64,000 nucleotides of DNA from an uncultured Bacteroidales bacterium (GCA_902780495.1 CACZFM010000004.1:62001-126000); one strand, 5' to 3'. Positions 27,189 to 36,984 are shown, numbered from the stretch's first letter. Notes: generated by a model not told the origin, from the sequence alone. A program made the numbers and translations.

Positions 27189-27411
27189 ATTTCTCCTGTC
27201 GGTATTCCGCGATCCCGCTATTCCGGGATACCGGTGTCCTTTGTCCATTATCCCGGCATTGAATGCCGGTCAGTTTCGTCCGTTGATTCGGAATTCCATC
27301 CCAAGCCGGATTACGTCCACGACAAGGAGCGAAAGCTCCGCTTACTATGTCTGTTTCGCCGATTAGTAATCGACATATAGAAAGGGAGCGCAACCTCCCT
27401 TCCACCTGCTT
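27189..27411. other. palindrome-rich intergenic region
   Basis: No gene seen. It holds ATCCCG/CGGGAT around CTATTC near 27210 and a perfect 8-bp-arm palindrome CCGGCATT-G-AATGCCGG at 27253-27269, followed by GC-rich sequence. Possible protein-binding site or remnant of a repeat. Confidence 0.4.
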
Positions 27412-27424
27412 TCCACCTTGTTCC

Positions 27425-27468
27425 AATATATGCTGAATATATGCTCAATATATGCCGAATATATGCTT
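27425..27468 (+). repeat. 11-bp tandem array, four units
   Basis: Units AATATATGCTG, AATATATGCTC, AATATATGCCG and AATATATGCTT at 27425, 27436, 27447 and 27458. Nine of eleven positions are invariant or nearly so. It lies between nqr and the divergent small gene. Confidence 0.8.
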
Positions 27469-27511
27469 TACCCGACATCACCCTAACGTAACTATAATAA
27501 AACCTTGAGAA

Positions 27512-27868
27512 TTAGGCGATTTCCTCGCCCCTCTTAATCATCCCGCTCACCTCATGCCGCACATAATCGCACAGCCGCCCTTGAATAGGCTTCCCGTATT
27601 TCCGTGCTTTCCGCACAGCCGCGTCATATCTGGCCTGCCATGCCGCCCTGCGCTCCGGATTATGCAATATCTCTTTACATGTCGCAATCAGCGCACCAAA
27701 CTGCTTCACATGCGGCAAACTTGCTTTCTTTTTCTTGGTATTCTTGCTCAACTCCGGCTTCTGGCACACCGCCGCCCATTCTCCGTTTCCGGGGATATGC
27801 CGTGCATAGTGCCTACTGTCCACACTTCCCTGCAAATCATTCACGATACTTGTCCACTTCGCCTTCAT
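27512..27868 (-). CDS. small basic protein, function unknown
   Basis: A 118-residue Lys/Arg-rich protein. Its N-terminus KWTSIVNDLQGSVDSRHYAR and its end KPIQGRLCDYVRHEVSGMIK are distinctive and look like a conserved Bacteroidota family of small DNA-associated or accessory proteins, but I do not recognise it. No signal peptide or TM. A canonical promoter sits 41-71 bp upstream (27909-27939), which supports that this is a real gene. The strong positive charge suggests nucleic-acid binding; that is inference. Confidence 0.65.
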   Translation of the reverse strand: MKAKWTSIVNDLQGSVDSRHYARHIPGNGEWAAVCQKPELSKNTKKKKASLPHVKQFGALIATCKEILHNPERRAAWQARYDAAVRKARKYGKPIQGRLCDYVRHEVSGMIKRGEEIA

Positions 27869-27908
27869 AGTTTTGCAATTCTTTATATCTTCTTTTCAAA
27901 AAACTGTG

Positions 27909-27939
27909 CAAAGATAGTAAAATTTTTTGATATTTCCAA
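27909..27939 (-). promoter_or_regulatory. promoter for the small basic protein
   Basis: Minus strand TTG (27937-27939), 20 bp, TATCTTTG (27909-27916). Confidence 0.65.
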
Positions 27940-27988
27940 ATTTTCTCCTTCCGTTTTGTCATAAAAATGATATTTCTTCGCTTTTTTC

Positions 27989-28019
27989 TTGCATATGTCA
28001 TTTATTTTTATTACCTTTG
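27989..28019 (+). promoter_or_regulatory. promoter for the DUF3791/DUF3990 cassette
   Basis: TTG (27989-27991), 20 bp, TACCTTTG (28012-28019), 25 bp before the first cassette gene. It is divergent from the promoter at 27909-27939. Confidence 0.7.
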
Positions 28020-28044
28020 CAGCCGAAAGTTGCAAAGATACGAT

Positions 28045-28260
28045 ATGAGCAAGTACGAAATTCCATTTTTGACGAGTGCGATACAGTTGTTTGCACAAAG
28101 GTTTGCTATGACGCGGCAAGCCGCTTTCCGCTATTTGCAGCAGTACAAAGCGCTTGCTTTCTTAATGGAGTTCTACGACGTGGAGCACCTACAATCAATG
28201 GATGATACTATTGATGACATGCTCATTATTTGTCGTCAAAACGGAGGAACATTAGCATGA
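28045..28260 (+). CDS. DUF3791-like small protein
   Basis: A 71-residue protein begun at the ATG at 28045 rather than further upstream, because the promoter box ends at 28019. KYEIPFLTSAIQLFAQRFAM, ending in a short acidic segment VEHLQSMDDTIDDMLIIC, fits the DUF3791 family. DUF3791 proteins commonly accompany DUF3990 proteins. Its last bases overlap the next start (ATGA), consistent with a co-translated unit. It is likely the antitoxin-like or accessory partner; this role is inferred. Confidence 0.7.
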   Translation: MSKYEIPFLTSAIQLFAQRFAMTRQAAFRYLQQYKALAFLMEFYDVEHLQSMDDTIDDMLIICRQNGGTLA

Positions 28261-28745
28261 TACTATTCCACGGAACTAATACGGATATTGAGACGATTGA
28301 TCTTTCTCGTAGCCTTAACCACAAGGACTTCGGCAAAGGCTTCTATCTCACGGATTCGCGCGAGACCGCTATCCGAATGGCAATCAAGAAAGCGCGTCTT
28401 TTCGGCGGCAAGGCGACATTAATCCTCTATGAGTTCGATGAAGCCGCTTTGCATTCCGACTTAAAGGTCAAAGTCTTTCCCGAGAAGGCAACAGTAGAAT
28501 GGTTTTTGTTTGTAGATGCAAACCGTGATAGAGAAAATCAACAACCAATACACGATTACGATATTATTGTCGGACCGATTGCCGATGATGGTGTAGTAGT
28601 ACAAATTACTAATTATCGTCAAAACATTTTCACAGCCGAGCAAGCGGCAATAGGGTTGCAAGATAAGTTTCTTGACCAACAATATTATTTCGGTTCGGAG
28701 AAAGCCTTGCGCTATCTTAAAAAATCAAAAGTGCAAATACTATGA
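28257..28745 (+). CDS. DUF3990 protein, candidate ADP-ribosyltransferase-like
   Basis: A 162-residue protein. I start it at 28257, overlapping the previous stop by 4 bp, rather than at the longer upstream codon. Motifs: MILFHGTNTDI (His5 and Gly6 as the first motif of ART folds), FGKGFYLTDSRETAIRMA (about residues 30-47, the Tyr of the second motif), and acidic residues further on. DUF3990 is considered ART-like, related to toxins and effector enzymes; whether NAD is used here is not known. It is centred in a three-gene overlapping cassette. Confidence 0.7.
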   Translation: MILFHGTNTDIETIDLSRSLNHKDFGKGFYLTDSRETAIRMAIKKARLFGGKATLILYEFDEAALHSDLKVKVFPEKATVEWFLFVDANRDRENQQPIHDYDIIVGPIADDGVVVQITNYRQNIFTAEQAAIGLQDKFLDQQYYFGSEKALRYLKKSKVQIL

Positions 28746-28963
28746 CACAAGCAAATCATCATCAAATAGCAACTTACTTGACCGACTACGCCTTGAGCGA
28801 GTTGGTACGCTATGTCATGGAAGATACCGGCTGTGGTCTGGAACAAGCAATGGAGAAAGTCTATAATTCATCTCTTATGCCAGCTTTACAAGACGAAGAA
28901 AACGAACTCTATGTCCAAAGCCCTGCCTACCTGTATGAGATGATGAATGCCGCAACGGCGTAA
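28742..28963 (+). CDS. third gene of the DUF3990 cassette
   Basis: A 73-residue protein starting with a 4-bp overlap (ATGA) on the DUF3990 gene. Features: helix-rich NHHQIATYLTDYALSELVRY and the end DEENELYVQSPAYLYEMMNA. It appears to belong to a family of small partner proteins of DUF3990 and may be a second antitoxin-like component; no function can be shown. Followed by the tRNA-like remnant after 25 bp. Confidence 0.65.
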   Translation: MTQANHHQIATYLTDYALSELVRYVMEDTGCGLEQAMEKVYNSSLMPALQDEENELYVQSPAYLYEMMNAATA

Positions 28964-28988
28964 TTGTATTAGTAGCTAAGAATTAATC

Positions 28989-29034
28989 GGGGTATTAGCT
29001 CATCTCACCTCCCTTTCGAGTCCGCTATACTCCA
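28989..29034 (+). pseudogene. tRNA-like remnant lacking the anticodon arm
   Basis: The 5' acceptor GGGGTAT (28989-28995) pairs with ATACTCC (29027-29033, one G-U) plus a discriminator A. TAGCTCA follows at 28996-29002, as at tRNA positions 8-14, and TTCGAGTCC appears in the place of the T loop. The D loop, anticodon arm and variable region are missing: only 46 nt remain, and the T stem does not pair. It looks like a deleted tRNA gene or an attachment-site scar. Confidence 0.55.
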
Positions 29035-29045
29035 CTAAATAATCT

Positions 29046-29089
29046 ATCGGTCAAACTTGACCGATTAACTAAAGCGCAAAGCGTTGCGC
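29046..29089. other. two hairpins between the remnant and the palindromic element
   Basis: ATCGGTCAA (29046-29054) and TTGACCGAT (29057-29065) form a perfect 9-bp inverted repeat around AC; GCGCAA and TTGCGC follow (29074-29079/29084-29089). They may terminate the cassette transcript, though no T run follows. Confidence 0.5.
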
Positions 29090-29117
29090 AGATATATTAA
29101 CAAGCATTACTATTATT

Positions 29118-29310
29118 TCGTATCTACCGAAAGCGTCGGAAACTTTTAGGAAATAAGATTATCGAAATAATACAGAGGCATCATTTGGTAATGAGTCTCT
29201 TTATATCCAATATATAGTAGTGTTCGCATTTAGATGTGAACTTTCTTATTGGATATAAAGGCTTCATTTTCCGACGCTGCCTTGGTAGATACATAAGAAG
29301 TTCACATCTT
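29118..29310. other. nested inverted-repeat element with alternative pairings
   Basis: Outer arms GTATCTACC (29120-29128)/GGTAGATAC (29284-29292) and AGCGTCGGAAA (29132-29142)/TTTCCGACGCT (29268-29278); inner arms TTTATATCCAAT (29200-29211)/ATTGGATATAAA (29248-29259) and GTTCGCAT/ATGTGAAC (29222-29241). 29232-29247 could instead pair with 29295-29309. It is directly upstream of the LtaS-like gene. Confidence 0.6.
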
Positions 29311-29359
29311 TTTATGTTCTCGGATTGATAGTATGCACAAATTGTAACTACTATCAATC

Positions 29360-31183
29360 ATGATTCAACAAATCAAAACATTTCTCTCAAAAGACAACCA
29401 TACTCAATGGTGCGTATTTTTGTTATTTGCATTGACAATATTTGTCAAATGTGTTACGTTTCATTGGATTTTTTATCATTCTTTGTTGCTATCAAGCATT
29501 TTAAACAATCCTACGAACTTCATTGATTTTTGGGGAAATAAACTAATGGTCTCGATCTTAGTGAGTTCTTTTGTTTTTTTGAGTAAACGATATTGGTGGA
29601 CCATTATTGTTAATGTATTGTTAGATCTTTGGATTATAGCCAACTTGGTATATTATCAAGCCAACGAGTGTTTCTTGGATATCAATGCTATATTGATGGT
29701 CAATAACCTAAACGGATTCGAATCTTCTATTAAAACTTTTTTTAAAACCGAGTACATTATATTCCCATTATTATCTGTCATATATGCTTCTATACTATTT
29801 TATCTGAGATGTCTTACCCCTAAAATAAGAAATATAAGATACTTCGCATTATTTATAAGTTTGTGCGTGTGCTTTCATTGTTGTAGTGTTTTTCCCGAGT
29901 GGAAGAGATCCTATTGGGCAGGCAAGTACGATGCTGATTTTGATATGCAAAACGGAAGACAAATCATTGAAGATACATTTGGTTGGAACGGCTATAAAAT
30001 GTATATTCCCTTTCATAATTGCAAATTGTACGCAACTCCTTCTTTTCATTATACTCCCGACTATGCAAAAGAATATATCCGTGCCACGTCAATTGTTCAC
30101 TATAGTATTGCAACCGTTGTATATTACATTAACTCCGATGAGGGGTACTCAACAGAAATAGTTCCAGAACAATTAAGTAAAATTATTGTTCCTCAAAATA
30201 CGGATCTTAATCATCCAAATACAAATTTAATCATGATTCTGGTTGAAAGTTTTGAGAGTTGGGCCTTGGAACAAGGACAATTATCGCAACAAGTAGCCGC
30301 AAATTTTATAGATTTTATGGAATCTGGACATATATTGTATTGCAATCATGTAACATCAGAGGCTAAACATGGCGTTTCCGGAGACGGACAAATGACATTA
30401 AACACAGGATTACTGCCAATATATGCAGGTGCAGCTTGTATGATGTATGGGGATAATGAATATCCCAATATCGCTTCCAATTATCCTCATTCTATGCTTG
30501 TTGATATTAGCGATGGGGCTTGGAATCAACGACAAATGACTACTAAATACGGGTACAAAAATGAATGTTTCAGAAAAGGAGGAATGATTGAACCGGAAAT
30601 GTTCCAAACTATACTGAATACAATAGATACCATTACTGAACCTTATTGCATAATGGGAATTACGATTACAATGCACTCGCCATTCAACCGGTACAAAACA
30701 AATCATCTTACGCATTTTGAAAATGTTCCGCACTGGTTTAATGATTATATGGAATGTCTGTATTATACAGATTCGTGTTTCGGAATTTTTTGGAAAGATA
30801 TTAAAAATTCGGAACTGCTGAAAAACACGACAATCGTTGTTACTGGCGATCATACAGTGTTCAAGCAAAATATGTTAAAAGATTTTTCAAAATTTGCCTC
30901 CTCAAATGGTTGGACAGTGCCGGAAGAACAATCATTTGTTCCTCTAATTATCTACTCTCCCAATATAAAAGAGAATGTCTGTATCACAGACACTTGCTAT
31001 CAAATGGATATTTATCCAACAATTATGCATCTCATAGGCTGCGAAGATTATTATTGGAAAGGATTCGGTGTTAATCTGTTAGATGAAGATGCTCGTCATA
31101 ATCGTCCTATTTCAGAACAAGAGGCATATAGTATTTCAGACTTGCTGATAAGAAGTGATTATTTTGCGACTCATATCGAATAA
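29360..31183 (+). CDS. LtaS/MdoB-type sulfatase-fold membrane transferase
   Basis: A 607-residue protein, AT-rich compared with its neighbours. The N-terminal half has about five TM segments (for example 15-40, 60-80, 130-150), the C-terminal half is an extracytoplasmic sulfatase-like domain. Catalytic residues of the lipoteichoic-acid synthase/phosphoglycerol transferase family are recognisable: Glu in LVESFESW (about 294), Thr in GDGQMTLNTG (about 343), and Asp-His in VVTGDHTVF (about 496-497). In Gram-negatives such enzymes move phosphoglycerol or phosphoethanolamine to surface glycans. No lipopolysaccharide genes are adjacent. Base composition and neighbouring remnants suggest acquisition by transfer. 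Confidence 0.8.
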   Translation: MIQQIKTFLSKDNHTQWCVFLLFALTIFVKCVTFHWIFYHSLLLSSILNNPTNFIDFWGNKLMVSILVSSFVFLSKRYWWTIIVNVLLDLWIIANLVYYQANECFLDINAILMVNNLNGFESSIKTFFKTEYIIFPLLSVIYASILFYLRCLTPKIRNIRYFALFISLCVCFHCCSVFPEWKRSYWAGKYDADFDMQNGRQIIEDTFGWNGYKMYIPFHNCKLYATPSFHYTPDYAKEYIRATSIVHYSIATVVYYINSDEGYSTEIVPEQLSKIIVPQNTDLNHPNTNLIMILVESFESWALEQGQLSQQVAANFIDFMESGHILYCNHVTSEAKHGVSGDGQMTLNTGLLPIYAGAACMMYGDNEYPNIASNYPHSMLVDISDGAWNQRQMTTKYGYKNECFRKGGMIEPEMFQTILNTIDTITEPYCIMGITITMHSPFNRYKTNHLTHFENVPHWFNDYMECLYYTDSCFGIFWKDIKNSELLKNTTIVVTGDHTVFKQNMLKDFSKFASSNGWTVPEEQSFVPLIIYSPNIKENVCITDTCYQMDIYPTIMHLIGCEDYYWKGFGVNLLDEDARHNRPISEQEAYSISDLLIRSDYFATHIE

Positions 31184-31230
31184 CCCTGCACACTTCTGTT
31201 TACTTCTCGGTGCTGTTCACTAAATATCCC

Positions 31231-31256
31231 AAGCGCGGAGCACATGCCCCGCGCTT
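31231..31256. terminator. hairpin between the LtaS-like gene and the sstT remnant
   Basis: AAGCGCGG (31231-31238) pairs with CCGCGCTT (31249-31256), 8 bp, loop about 10 nt. It could end either the LtaS-like transcript or the former sstT transcript. Confidence 0.5.
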
Positions 31257-31298
31257 GTCCTCTTCTTCGTATTTCAGGCGATTGTTAACCGCCGCTTC

Positions 31299-31592
31299 CT
31301 ATTCTCCCTTTCCTTTCCTATCGAACTCCTCTGCCGTAGCCGTAAAAAACACATCGCCGCTACTGTTAAGCGCCGTTTCTACAGAATCTTGGACGACACC
31401 GATGATGAAGCCGACAGCGACCGCTTGCATGGCGACATCATTGCCGATACCGAAGAACGAGCAAGCCATCGGGATAAGCAGCAACGATCCACCGGCAACA
31501 CCCGAAGCACCGCAAGCACCGAAGGTAGCAATCACACCCAACAAGATCGCCGAAGCAAACGTCACTTCACCCAAATCCGCGGAAAGCGTAAC
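31299..31592 (-). pseudogene. sstT: C-terminal remnant of the sstT Na+/serine-threonine symporter
   Basis: The minus strand encodes about 98 residues matching the end of SstT in style and sequence: [20 protein letters not shown], then [20 protein letters not shown], then [20 protein letters not shown]. SstT is normally about 400 residues; everything before is missing and the frame upstream (31593-31805) has no relation. The stop codon at the end is intact. A deletion appears to have removed the rest. Confidence 0.75.
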
Positions 31593-31796
31593 CTCGAAAA
31601 CTATCCGTACACCGCAAGAGAACTGGCACAACAGTTGCGGTTCAAGACCGTAGCGGCCGCTGTCCGTCAGCGTATTAACGGTCCTACGCGTGAGCAGGAT
31701 TTGATAGCGTATCACGCTTCGGGTTATGCCGGCACATTCCGTCAGTGGCTGTTCCGGCAAGAGCTCGCGGCTTACGATGCCCAACAAGGGGAGTAA
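31590..31796 (+). pseudogene. C-terminal remnant of an unidentified protein
   Basis: From 31590 the plus strand encodes 68 residues, [20 protein letters not shown] and later [20 protein letters not shown], that look like a genuine protein end but have no start of their own. It meets the sstT remnant exactly at about 31590, pointing to a deletion or rearrangement joining the tails of two convergent genes. I do not recognise the family. Confidence 0.5.
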
Positions 31797-31841
31797 GCTC
31801 CGCAAAAGTGATCTTTGATGTATTGAAAAAAAGGTGGTGGG

Positions 31842-34466
31842 TTAGGCCTCACCACCTACCAGACGGCGAATCTCACTCAAGCGATTAAGTGCCTCCAACG
31901 GCGTCAGGCGGTTGATATCCAATGCTTTCAGTTCATCGCGAATCTGTGAAAGGACAGGGTCATCCAATTGGAAGAAACTGAGTTGCAGCCCCTCCGGTGC
32001 ACTGATAGCAGCCGTTTTGCCGGTTTTTCCTATTCCCGTGGAAGCACTGCTTTTCTCCAAGTCGGCAAGGATATGATTGGCCCGTTCCACGATGGATGGC
32101 GGCATACCTGCCAACTTTGCCACATGGATACCAAAACTATGTTCCGAGCCCCCCCGCGCCAATTTGCGTAGGAAAATCACTTTGCCATTCACTTCACGAA
32201 CTGAGACATTGTAATTGCGAATGCGTTCGAACGTTCGTTCCATCTCATTCATTTCGTGGTAGTGGGTGGCAAAGAGTGTCTTGGCATGGCAGTGATTGGT
32301 ATGGATGTACTCCACAATAGACCAGGCGATGGAAATACCGTCGTAGGTGGACGTGCCCCTTCCCAACTCATCGAAAAGGACCAGTGAGCGTTCGCTGAGG
32401 TTGTTGAGGATACAAGCCGCTTCGTTCATTTCGACCATGAAAGTGGATTCGCCCATAGAGATATTGTCGGAAGCCCCCACACGGGTGAAAATTTTGTCCA
32501 CGATACCGATTTGTGCGCTTTCGGCGGGCACGAAAGCTCCTATCTGCGCCATGAGTACGATAAGTGCTGTTTGGCGCAACAAGGCAGACTTACCCGCCAT
32601 GTTCGGACCGGTGAGGATGATAATCTGCTGTTCGTTGTTATCCAACACGATGTCGTTGGGCACGTACTCTTCCCCTGCCGGCATCTGACGTTCGATGACA
32701 GGGTGTCTTCCTTGGCGTATGTTGAGGGTCAGTGAATCGTCCACGACAGGGCAGACATAGCGATATTCCGCCGCTGCAGTGGCAAAACAGAGGAGACAAT
32801 CCAACTGCGCCAGCACATTGGCATTCTGCTGCAAATGCGGCACATAATCGGTGAGGAAGCGTATGAGGTCGTTGTAAAGTTGGTTCTCCAACACCCCGAT
32901 ACGTTCATCGGCAGAGATAATCTTCTGTTCGTATTCTTTCAGTTCGGGTGTGATATAGCGTTCGGCGTTCACGAGTGTCTGCTTGCGAATCCACTCTTGC
33001 GGAACCGCATCTTTGTAGGTGTTCCTCACCTCCAGATAATAACCGAAGACATTGTTAAAGCCAATCTTCAGGCTCTGTATGCCGGTGCGTTCGATTTCTC
33101 GTTTCTGCAAGTCCAGAAGATACTGTTTGCCGCTGGATTGCAGGTTGCGCAGTTCGTCCAGTTCGTCGGAAACACCTCCGGCAATCACCATGCCTCTTCC
33201 CACCGCCAGAGCAGGGTCGGGGACCAAGGTTGTGCGGATGCGATTTTTCACTTCGGGGCACAGGGAAAGTTGTTCGGCAAGACTGTGAATATAAGGTGTA
33301 TCGGCTGCTTGGGAAAGAATAGTGCGAATAGGTTGGCAGGCTTCCAGCGCGGTAGCTAGTTGTTGCATTTCCCGCGGAGAGATACGGCCCGTGGAAATCT
33401 TGCTGACGATACGCTCCAAATCCTGCATACGCGCCAGTGCTTCACCGATGTCAGCGCGCTGTTCCGGATAACGGAAGAAGTACTCAACTACCTGTTGGCG
33501 ATTGCGGATAGGGCGCACCTCTTTCAAGGGCAGCATAATCCATCGGCGCAACATTCTTCCCCCCATAGGTGTGAGCGTTTTGTCCAGCACGGAACAAAGG
33601 CTCCGGCTGTCTTGATAGGGCGTGTCGAAGAGTTCCAGATTGCGAACCGTGAAACGGTCCAGCCAGACATAGCGGTCTTGCTCGATTCGGCTGAGATGCC
33701 GGATATGCGATGTTTGTAGATGCTGGGTCATATCCAGATAGTGCAGGATAGCCCCTGCGGCAATGATGCCCATCGGCATATCGTTCAGTCCGAAGCCTTT
33801 CAGATTCTGCACCTGGAATTGCTTGGTGAGCCGGTCGTTGGCAGCAGAGTTGGTCATCATCCAGTCGTCCAGCATAAATGTGAAATACTTGGTGCCGAAA
33901 CTCTCCTCGAATCGGTCTTTCATGCCGCGCATATAAAGCACCTCTTTGGGCGCAAAGGATGTGAGGAGTTTGTCCACGTATTCATCTGTTCCTTCGGCAG
34001 CCAGAAACTCACCGGTGGAGAGGTCAAGCAGTCCGAGTCCGATCGTGGCGTTTTTGCCTTTTCCGAAATGGACGGCAGCAAGGAAATTGTTTTCCCGTGC
34101 GGTGAGCGTGGTATCGGAATAACTGAGTCCGGGTGTGACCAGTTCGGTAACCCCCCGTTTGACCAGTTTCTTGGTCAGTTTAGGGTCTTCCAGTTGGTCA
34201 CAGATAGCGACCCGCATACCGGCCCGTACGAGTTTAGGCAGATAGGTATCCAATGCGTGAAACGGAAATCCCGCCATCTCGGTTGCGGAAGTCTCCGCGC
34301 CTCCGTTGCTACGATGGGTGAGGGTGATGCCCAGTATTTTTGAGGCTCGAACAGCATCCTCGGAATAGGTTTCGTAGAAATCGCCGCACCGAAAGAGCAG
34401 CATCGCATCAGGATATTGCTCTTTGATTTTGCGGAATTGTTCCATCATTGGTGTTTCTTTTTTCAT
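31842..34466 (-). CDS. mutS: DNA mismatch repair protein MutS
   Basis: An 874-residue MutS of normal length. The mismatch-binding Phe-x-Glu motif is in GDFYETY (about residues 27-33). The ATPase domain has Walker A GPNMAGKS (about 629), the signature [10 protein letters not shown] (about 680) and Walker [13 protein letters not shown] (about 707). It recognises mispairs after replication and recruits MutL. It is the last gene of a long minus-strand series, 23 bp after the TonB-dependent receptor gene. Confidence 0.95.
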   Translation of the reverse strand: MKKETPMMEQFRKIKEQYPDAMLLFRCGDFYETYSEDAVRASKILGITLTHRSNGGAETSATEMAGFPFHALDTYLPKLVRAGMRVAICDQLEDPKLTKKLVKRGVTELVTPGLSYSDTTLTARENNFLAAVHFGKGKNATIGLGLLDLSTGEFLAAEGTDEYVDKLLTSFAPKEVLYMRGMKDRFEESFGTKYFTFMLDDWMMTNSAANDRLTKQFQVQNLKGFGLNDMPMGIIAAGAILHYLDMTQHLQTSHIRHLSRIEQDRYVWLDRFTVRNLELFDTPYQDSRSLCSVLDKTLTPMGGRMLRRWIMLPLKEVRPIRNRQQVVEYFFRYPEQRADIGEALARMQDLERIVSKISTGRISPREMQQLATALEACQPIRTILSQAADTPYIHSLAEQLSLCPEVKNRIRTTLVPDPALAVGRGMVIAGGVSDELDELRNLQSSGKQYLLDLQKREIERTGIQSLKIGFNNVFGYYLEVRNTYKDAVPQEWIRKQTLVNAERYITPELKEYEQKIISADERIGVLENQLYNDLIRFLTDYVPHLQQNANVLAQLDCLLCFATAAAEYRYVCPVVDDSLTLNIRQGRHPVIERQMPAGEEYVPNDIVLDNNEQQIIILTGPNMAGKSALLRQTALIVLMAQIGAFVPAESAQIGIVDKIFTRVGASDNISMGESTFMVEMNEAACILNNLSERSLVLFDELGRGTSTYDGISIAWSIVEYIHTNHCHAKTLFATHYHEMNEMERTFERIRNYNVSVREVNGKVIFLRKLARGGSEHSFGIHVAKLAGMPPSIVERANHILADLEKSSASTGIGKTGKTAAISAPEGLQLSFFQLDDPVLSQIRDELKALDINRLTPLEALNRLSEIRRLVGGEA

Positions 34467-34489
34467 ATCTGCTGTGATTGCGCAAAGCG

Positions 34490-36979
34490 CTATTGTAAAT
34501 CAACACTGAGTCGAAGGTTGTACATGCGTCCTGTGAGATAGTTCGGACTTGCCCATTGGTCTCCGTTGGCTGCCGTAATCCAATAGTAACTGTTGACATT
34601 TTTCCAGCCAACGACATTGAACACTTCGAAATAGATGCTCCAAGCCGCTACGTGTCGTGCGCTGTTTTTCCGCATAAAGCGGTCGGTAGCGGCAGAGAAT
34701 GTGCGGCTGGCACCGACATCCATGCGTTTATAGGACGTCATGCGTCCAAGATAGCGCATCTGTTCGCTTCGCGGGTAACCGAAAGGCAATCCTTCGCTGA
34801 AGATGAACTTGAGGTGCAAGCGGTACTGCGGCAGTTTGGGTATATAGTCTTGGAAGAAGAATGTGACCGCCCATCGTTGCTCCTGCGGATTGGGAATCCA
34901 GCCGAGTTTATACGGGTCATCGTTCATCTTTATACGGCTGCGCATCAACGACAGACTCACCCACGAATCAACGCCCGGCACCAGTTCTCCGTATAGTTTG
35001 AGGTCGGCACCGAGTGTATATCCTCGGCTGTCGTTTTTGCCGGAATAGCGTACACGGACATTGTCGACGGTGTAACTGATCATGCGGTCAATGTACTTGG
35101 CATAGAGTTCAGTGGTGAACTTGAAGGGTCTTCCCCATGCCCGGAAATAGTAGTCACATCCCAGTACGGTGTGTACCGACCGCTGGGCTTTCAGGTCTTT
35201 ATTGAGAAGAATGCGGGTAACTCCGTTGTGGGAGACCGTGTCGCGGAGTTCCTTGTAGAAGGGCGCTTGATAGTAGAGGCCGGTAGCAAACCGGAAGGTG
35301 ACATCCCGTTTCCAGCCGGGTAGCCATACAATGTTGGCACGTGGTGAGATGAGTACTTCGTTGGTGTAGGACCACCAGTTCATTCTTACGCCTCCGGTGA
35401 GGATGACATTGCCTTGTCGGGTGGACCATTTGTAACTGTCCTGCACATAAGCCTCTAATCGTGCACTCTGCATTTGGTTGATGCCTTTGAGGGTGTAGAA
35501 GAGTTGCATGTCGCTATTGTTGTTTGGCATACTATAGCCTGCGGAGTCGCGCCACTCCCATTCGCTGATTCGGTCGTGGATGAGTTCTCCCTGCGCCTGC
35601 AATCCCAAAGCCAAGGTATTGTTGTGCCACGTCCAATTGCCTTTATGCGCCAGCGTGAAGACCCCGGCCCGCAGCGTATTGCGTGCGTGCTCATGTCCGT
35701 TTCCCGTGCCCAGAACGCCGTAATCCGTTCTCTCGCCCGAGATGGTCTCGCCGGGTTGGGAAGGGGTGGAGGAAGAACCGTCTAACGCTTGCTCGGAAAG
35801 GATATATTCGCCTAAGATGTCGTAGTTCTCGCTCTCGTTGGTGTAAAATCCGCTCAGGGTGAAGTTCAAGTCCAGTTTGGACCGTGTTGCCAGGGCGTAG
35901 GTGCTATGCGCGCCTAAAGCAGCAAAAGCATTGATGAATCGGTCTTTTTCCTGTCCCTCGTACCAGATAGTCTTTTTCACGGCCTGATTGTATGACCCAA
36001 AGCCTTCACTCTGTTCATCGGGGCGGAAACGATAGTGGTTGAGTGAGAAGTTGCCGAGGAAATTCAAGTCCCATCGTCCGTTGTGGGCATCCGGCCGCCG
36101 GATATCCCAAGTCATTTGGGTCTGGTAGTCCACATAAGTGGGCTGATAGTTTCCGGATGTAGGCAAAGTGCCGAGCATGTATTTGGAGGTCTTGTAGCGT
36201 ATCCCGTGCATCTGCGATTGCACTGAGTCCCCCCATCCGAAGTAAGCATTCGCTCCTAAGAGACTGACGCTAATGGAAGATTCAAAACGCTTGGGACGTT
36301 TGTAACGAATATCCAGAACAGAGGACATTTTATCGCCGTATTCGGCATTAAATCCTCCGGCGGAGAAATTAACCTGCTCCACCATGTCGGTGTTGACGAA
36401 ACTGAGTCCCTCCTGCTGTCCGCTTCGCAAGAGCAAAGGACGGTGCACCTCTATGCCGTTGACATAGACGGAGTTTTCATCGAAACTGCCTCCTCGGACG
36501 TTGTACTGCGTACTCAGTTCGTTGTTTTGGCTTACGCCGGCAAAGGTGATGAGCAGACTTTCAATGCTTCCTCCTGTGGCGTCCGGCATCAGTCTGACCA
36601 GTTCGGCAGCCGTTGATTCCATCATGTCGGTTTGTTTGCGAATACCCCTCACTTCCACAGTTTCCAACAATTCGCTTTCTTCCGGCAGCACGACATTGAT
36701 ATTCAGCACATCGCGGTCGGTGTAGACCTGTTGCGTTAGGGTGGTGTACCCAAGCATGGAATAACTGATGGAAACGGTGTCATCCATCGTTACGGTCAGT
36801 GTGTAATATCCGTTGCGGTTGGTGGTGGTTCCCGTCACTCCGTCCGACAAATACACATTGGCCAGTTCGATGCCCACGTTTTGTCCGTCCAACACATAGC
36901 CATAGATGCGGGTTGTCTTTGCAAACGCCCATGTGCTTGCAAAGAAACAAAGGATGAATATGAGACGACGGAGATTCAT
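34490..36979 (-). CDS. TonB-dependent outer-membrane receptor
   Basis: An 829-residue receptor; I start at the ATG at 36979 because it opens a signal peptide (1-20, ending AFA), whereas the upstream in-frame codons overlap the previous gene. Order: signal, a carboxypeptidase-regulatory-like domain (about 25-105), a plug with [16 protein letters not shown] (about 113) and [16 protein letters not shown] (about 160), then a 22-strand-like barrel. No SusD partner adjoins, so it is not a SusC type. The imported substrate is unknown. The TonB gene at 54863 could supply energy. Confidence 0.85.
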   Translation of the reverse strand: MNLRRLIFILCFFASTWAFAKTTRIYGYVLDGQNVGIELANVYLSDGVTGTTTNRNGYYTLTVTMDDTVSISYSMLGYTTLTQQVYTDRDVLNINVVLPEESELLETVEVRGIRKQTDMMESTAAELVRLMPDATGGSIESLLITFAGVSQNNELSTQYNVRGGSFDENSVYVNGIEVHRPLLLRSGQQEGLSFVNTDMVEQVNFSAGGFNAEYGDKMSSVLDIRYKRPKRFESSISVSLLGANAYFGWGDSVQSQMHGIRYKTSKYMLGTLPTSGNYQPTYVDYQTQMTWDIRRPDAHNGRWDLNFLGNFSLNHYRFRPDEQSEGFGSYNQAVKKTIWYEGQEKDRFINAFAALGAHSTYALATRSKLDLNFTLSGFYTNESENYDILGEYILSEQALDGSSSTPSQPGETISGERTDYGVLGTGNGHEHARNTLRAGVFTLAHKGNWTWHNNTLALGLQAQGELIHDRISEWEWRDSAGYSMPNNNSDMQLFYTLKGINQMQSARLEAYVQDSYKWSTRQGNVILTGGVRMNWWSYTNEVLISPRANIVWLPGWKRDVTFRFATGLYYQAPFYKELRDTVSHNGVTRILLNKDLKAQRSVHTVLGCDYYFRAWGRPFKFTTELYAKYIDRMISYTVDNVRVRYSGKNDSRGYTLGADLKLYGELVPGVDSWVSLSLMRSRIKMNDDPYKLGWIPNPQEQRWAVTFFFQDYIPKLPQYRLHLKFIFSEGLPFGYPRSEQMRYLGRMTSYKRMDVGASRTFSAATDRFMRKNSARHVAAWSIYFEVFNVVGWKNVNSYYWITAANGDQWASPNYLTGRMYNLRLSVDLQ

Positions 36980-36984
36980 GCGGG

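Noticed and set aside
27425..27468. CRISPR array
   Set aside because: Units are 11 bp with no spacers; no cas genes in the window.
28989..29034. Functional tRNA
   Set aside because: Lacks the anticodon arm and has an unpaired T stem; kept only as a remnant.
31210..31653. 147-codon plus-strand frame over the sstT remnant
   Set aside because: Antisense of the sstT remnant; Pro/Ser/Thr-rich with no domain.
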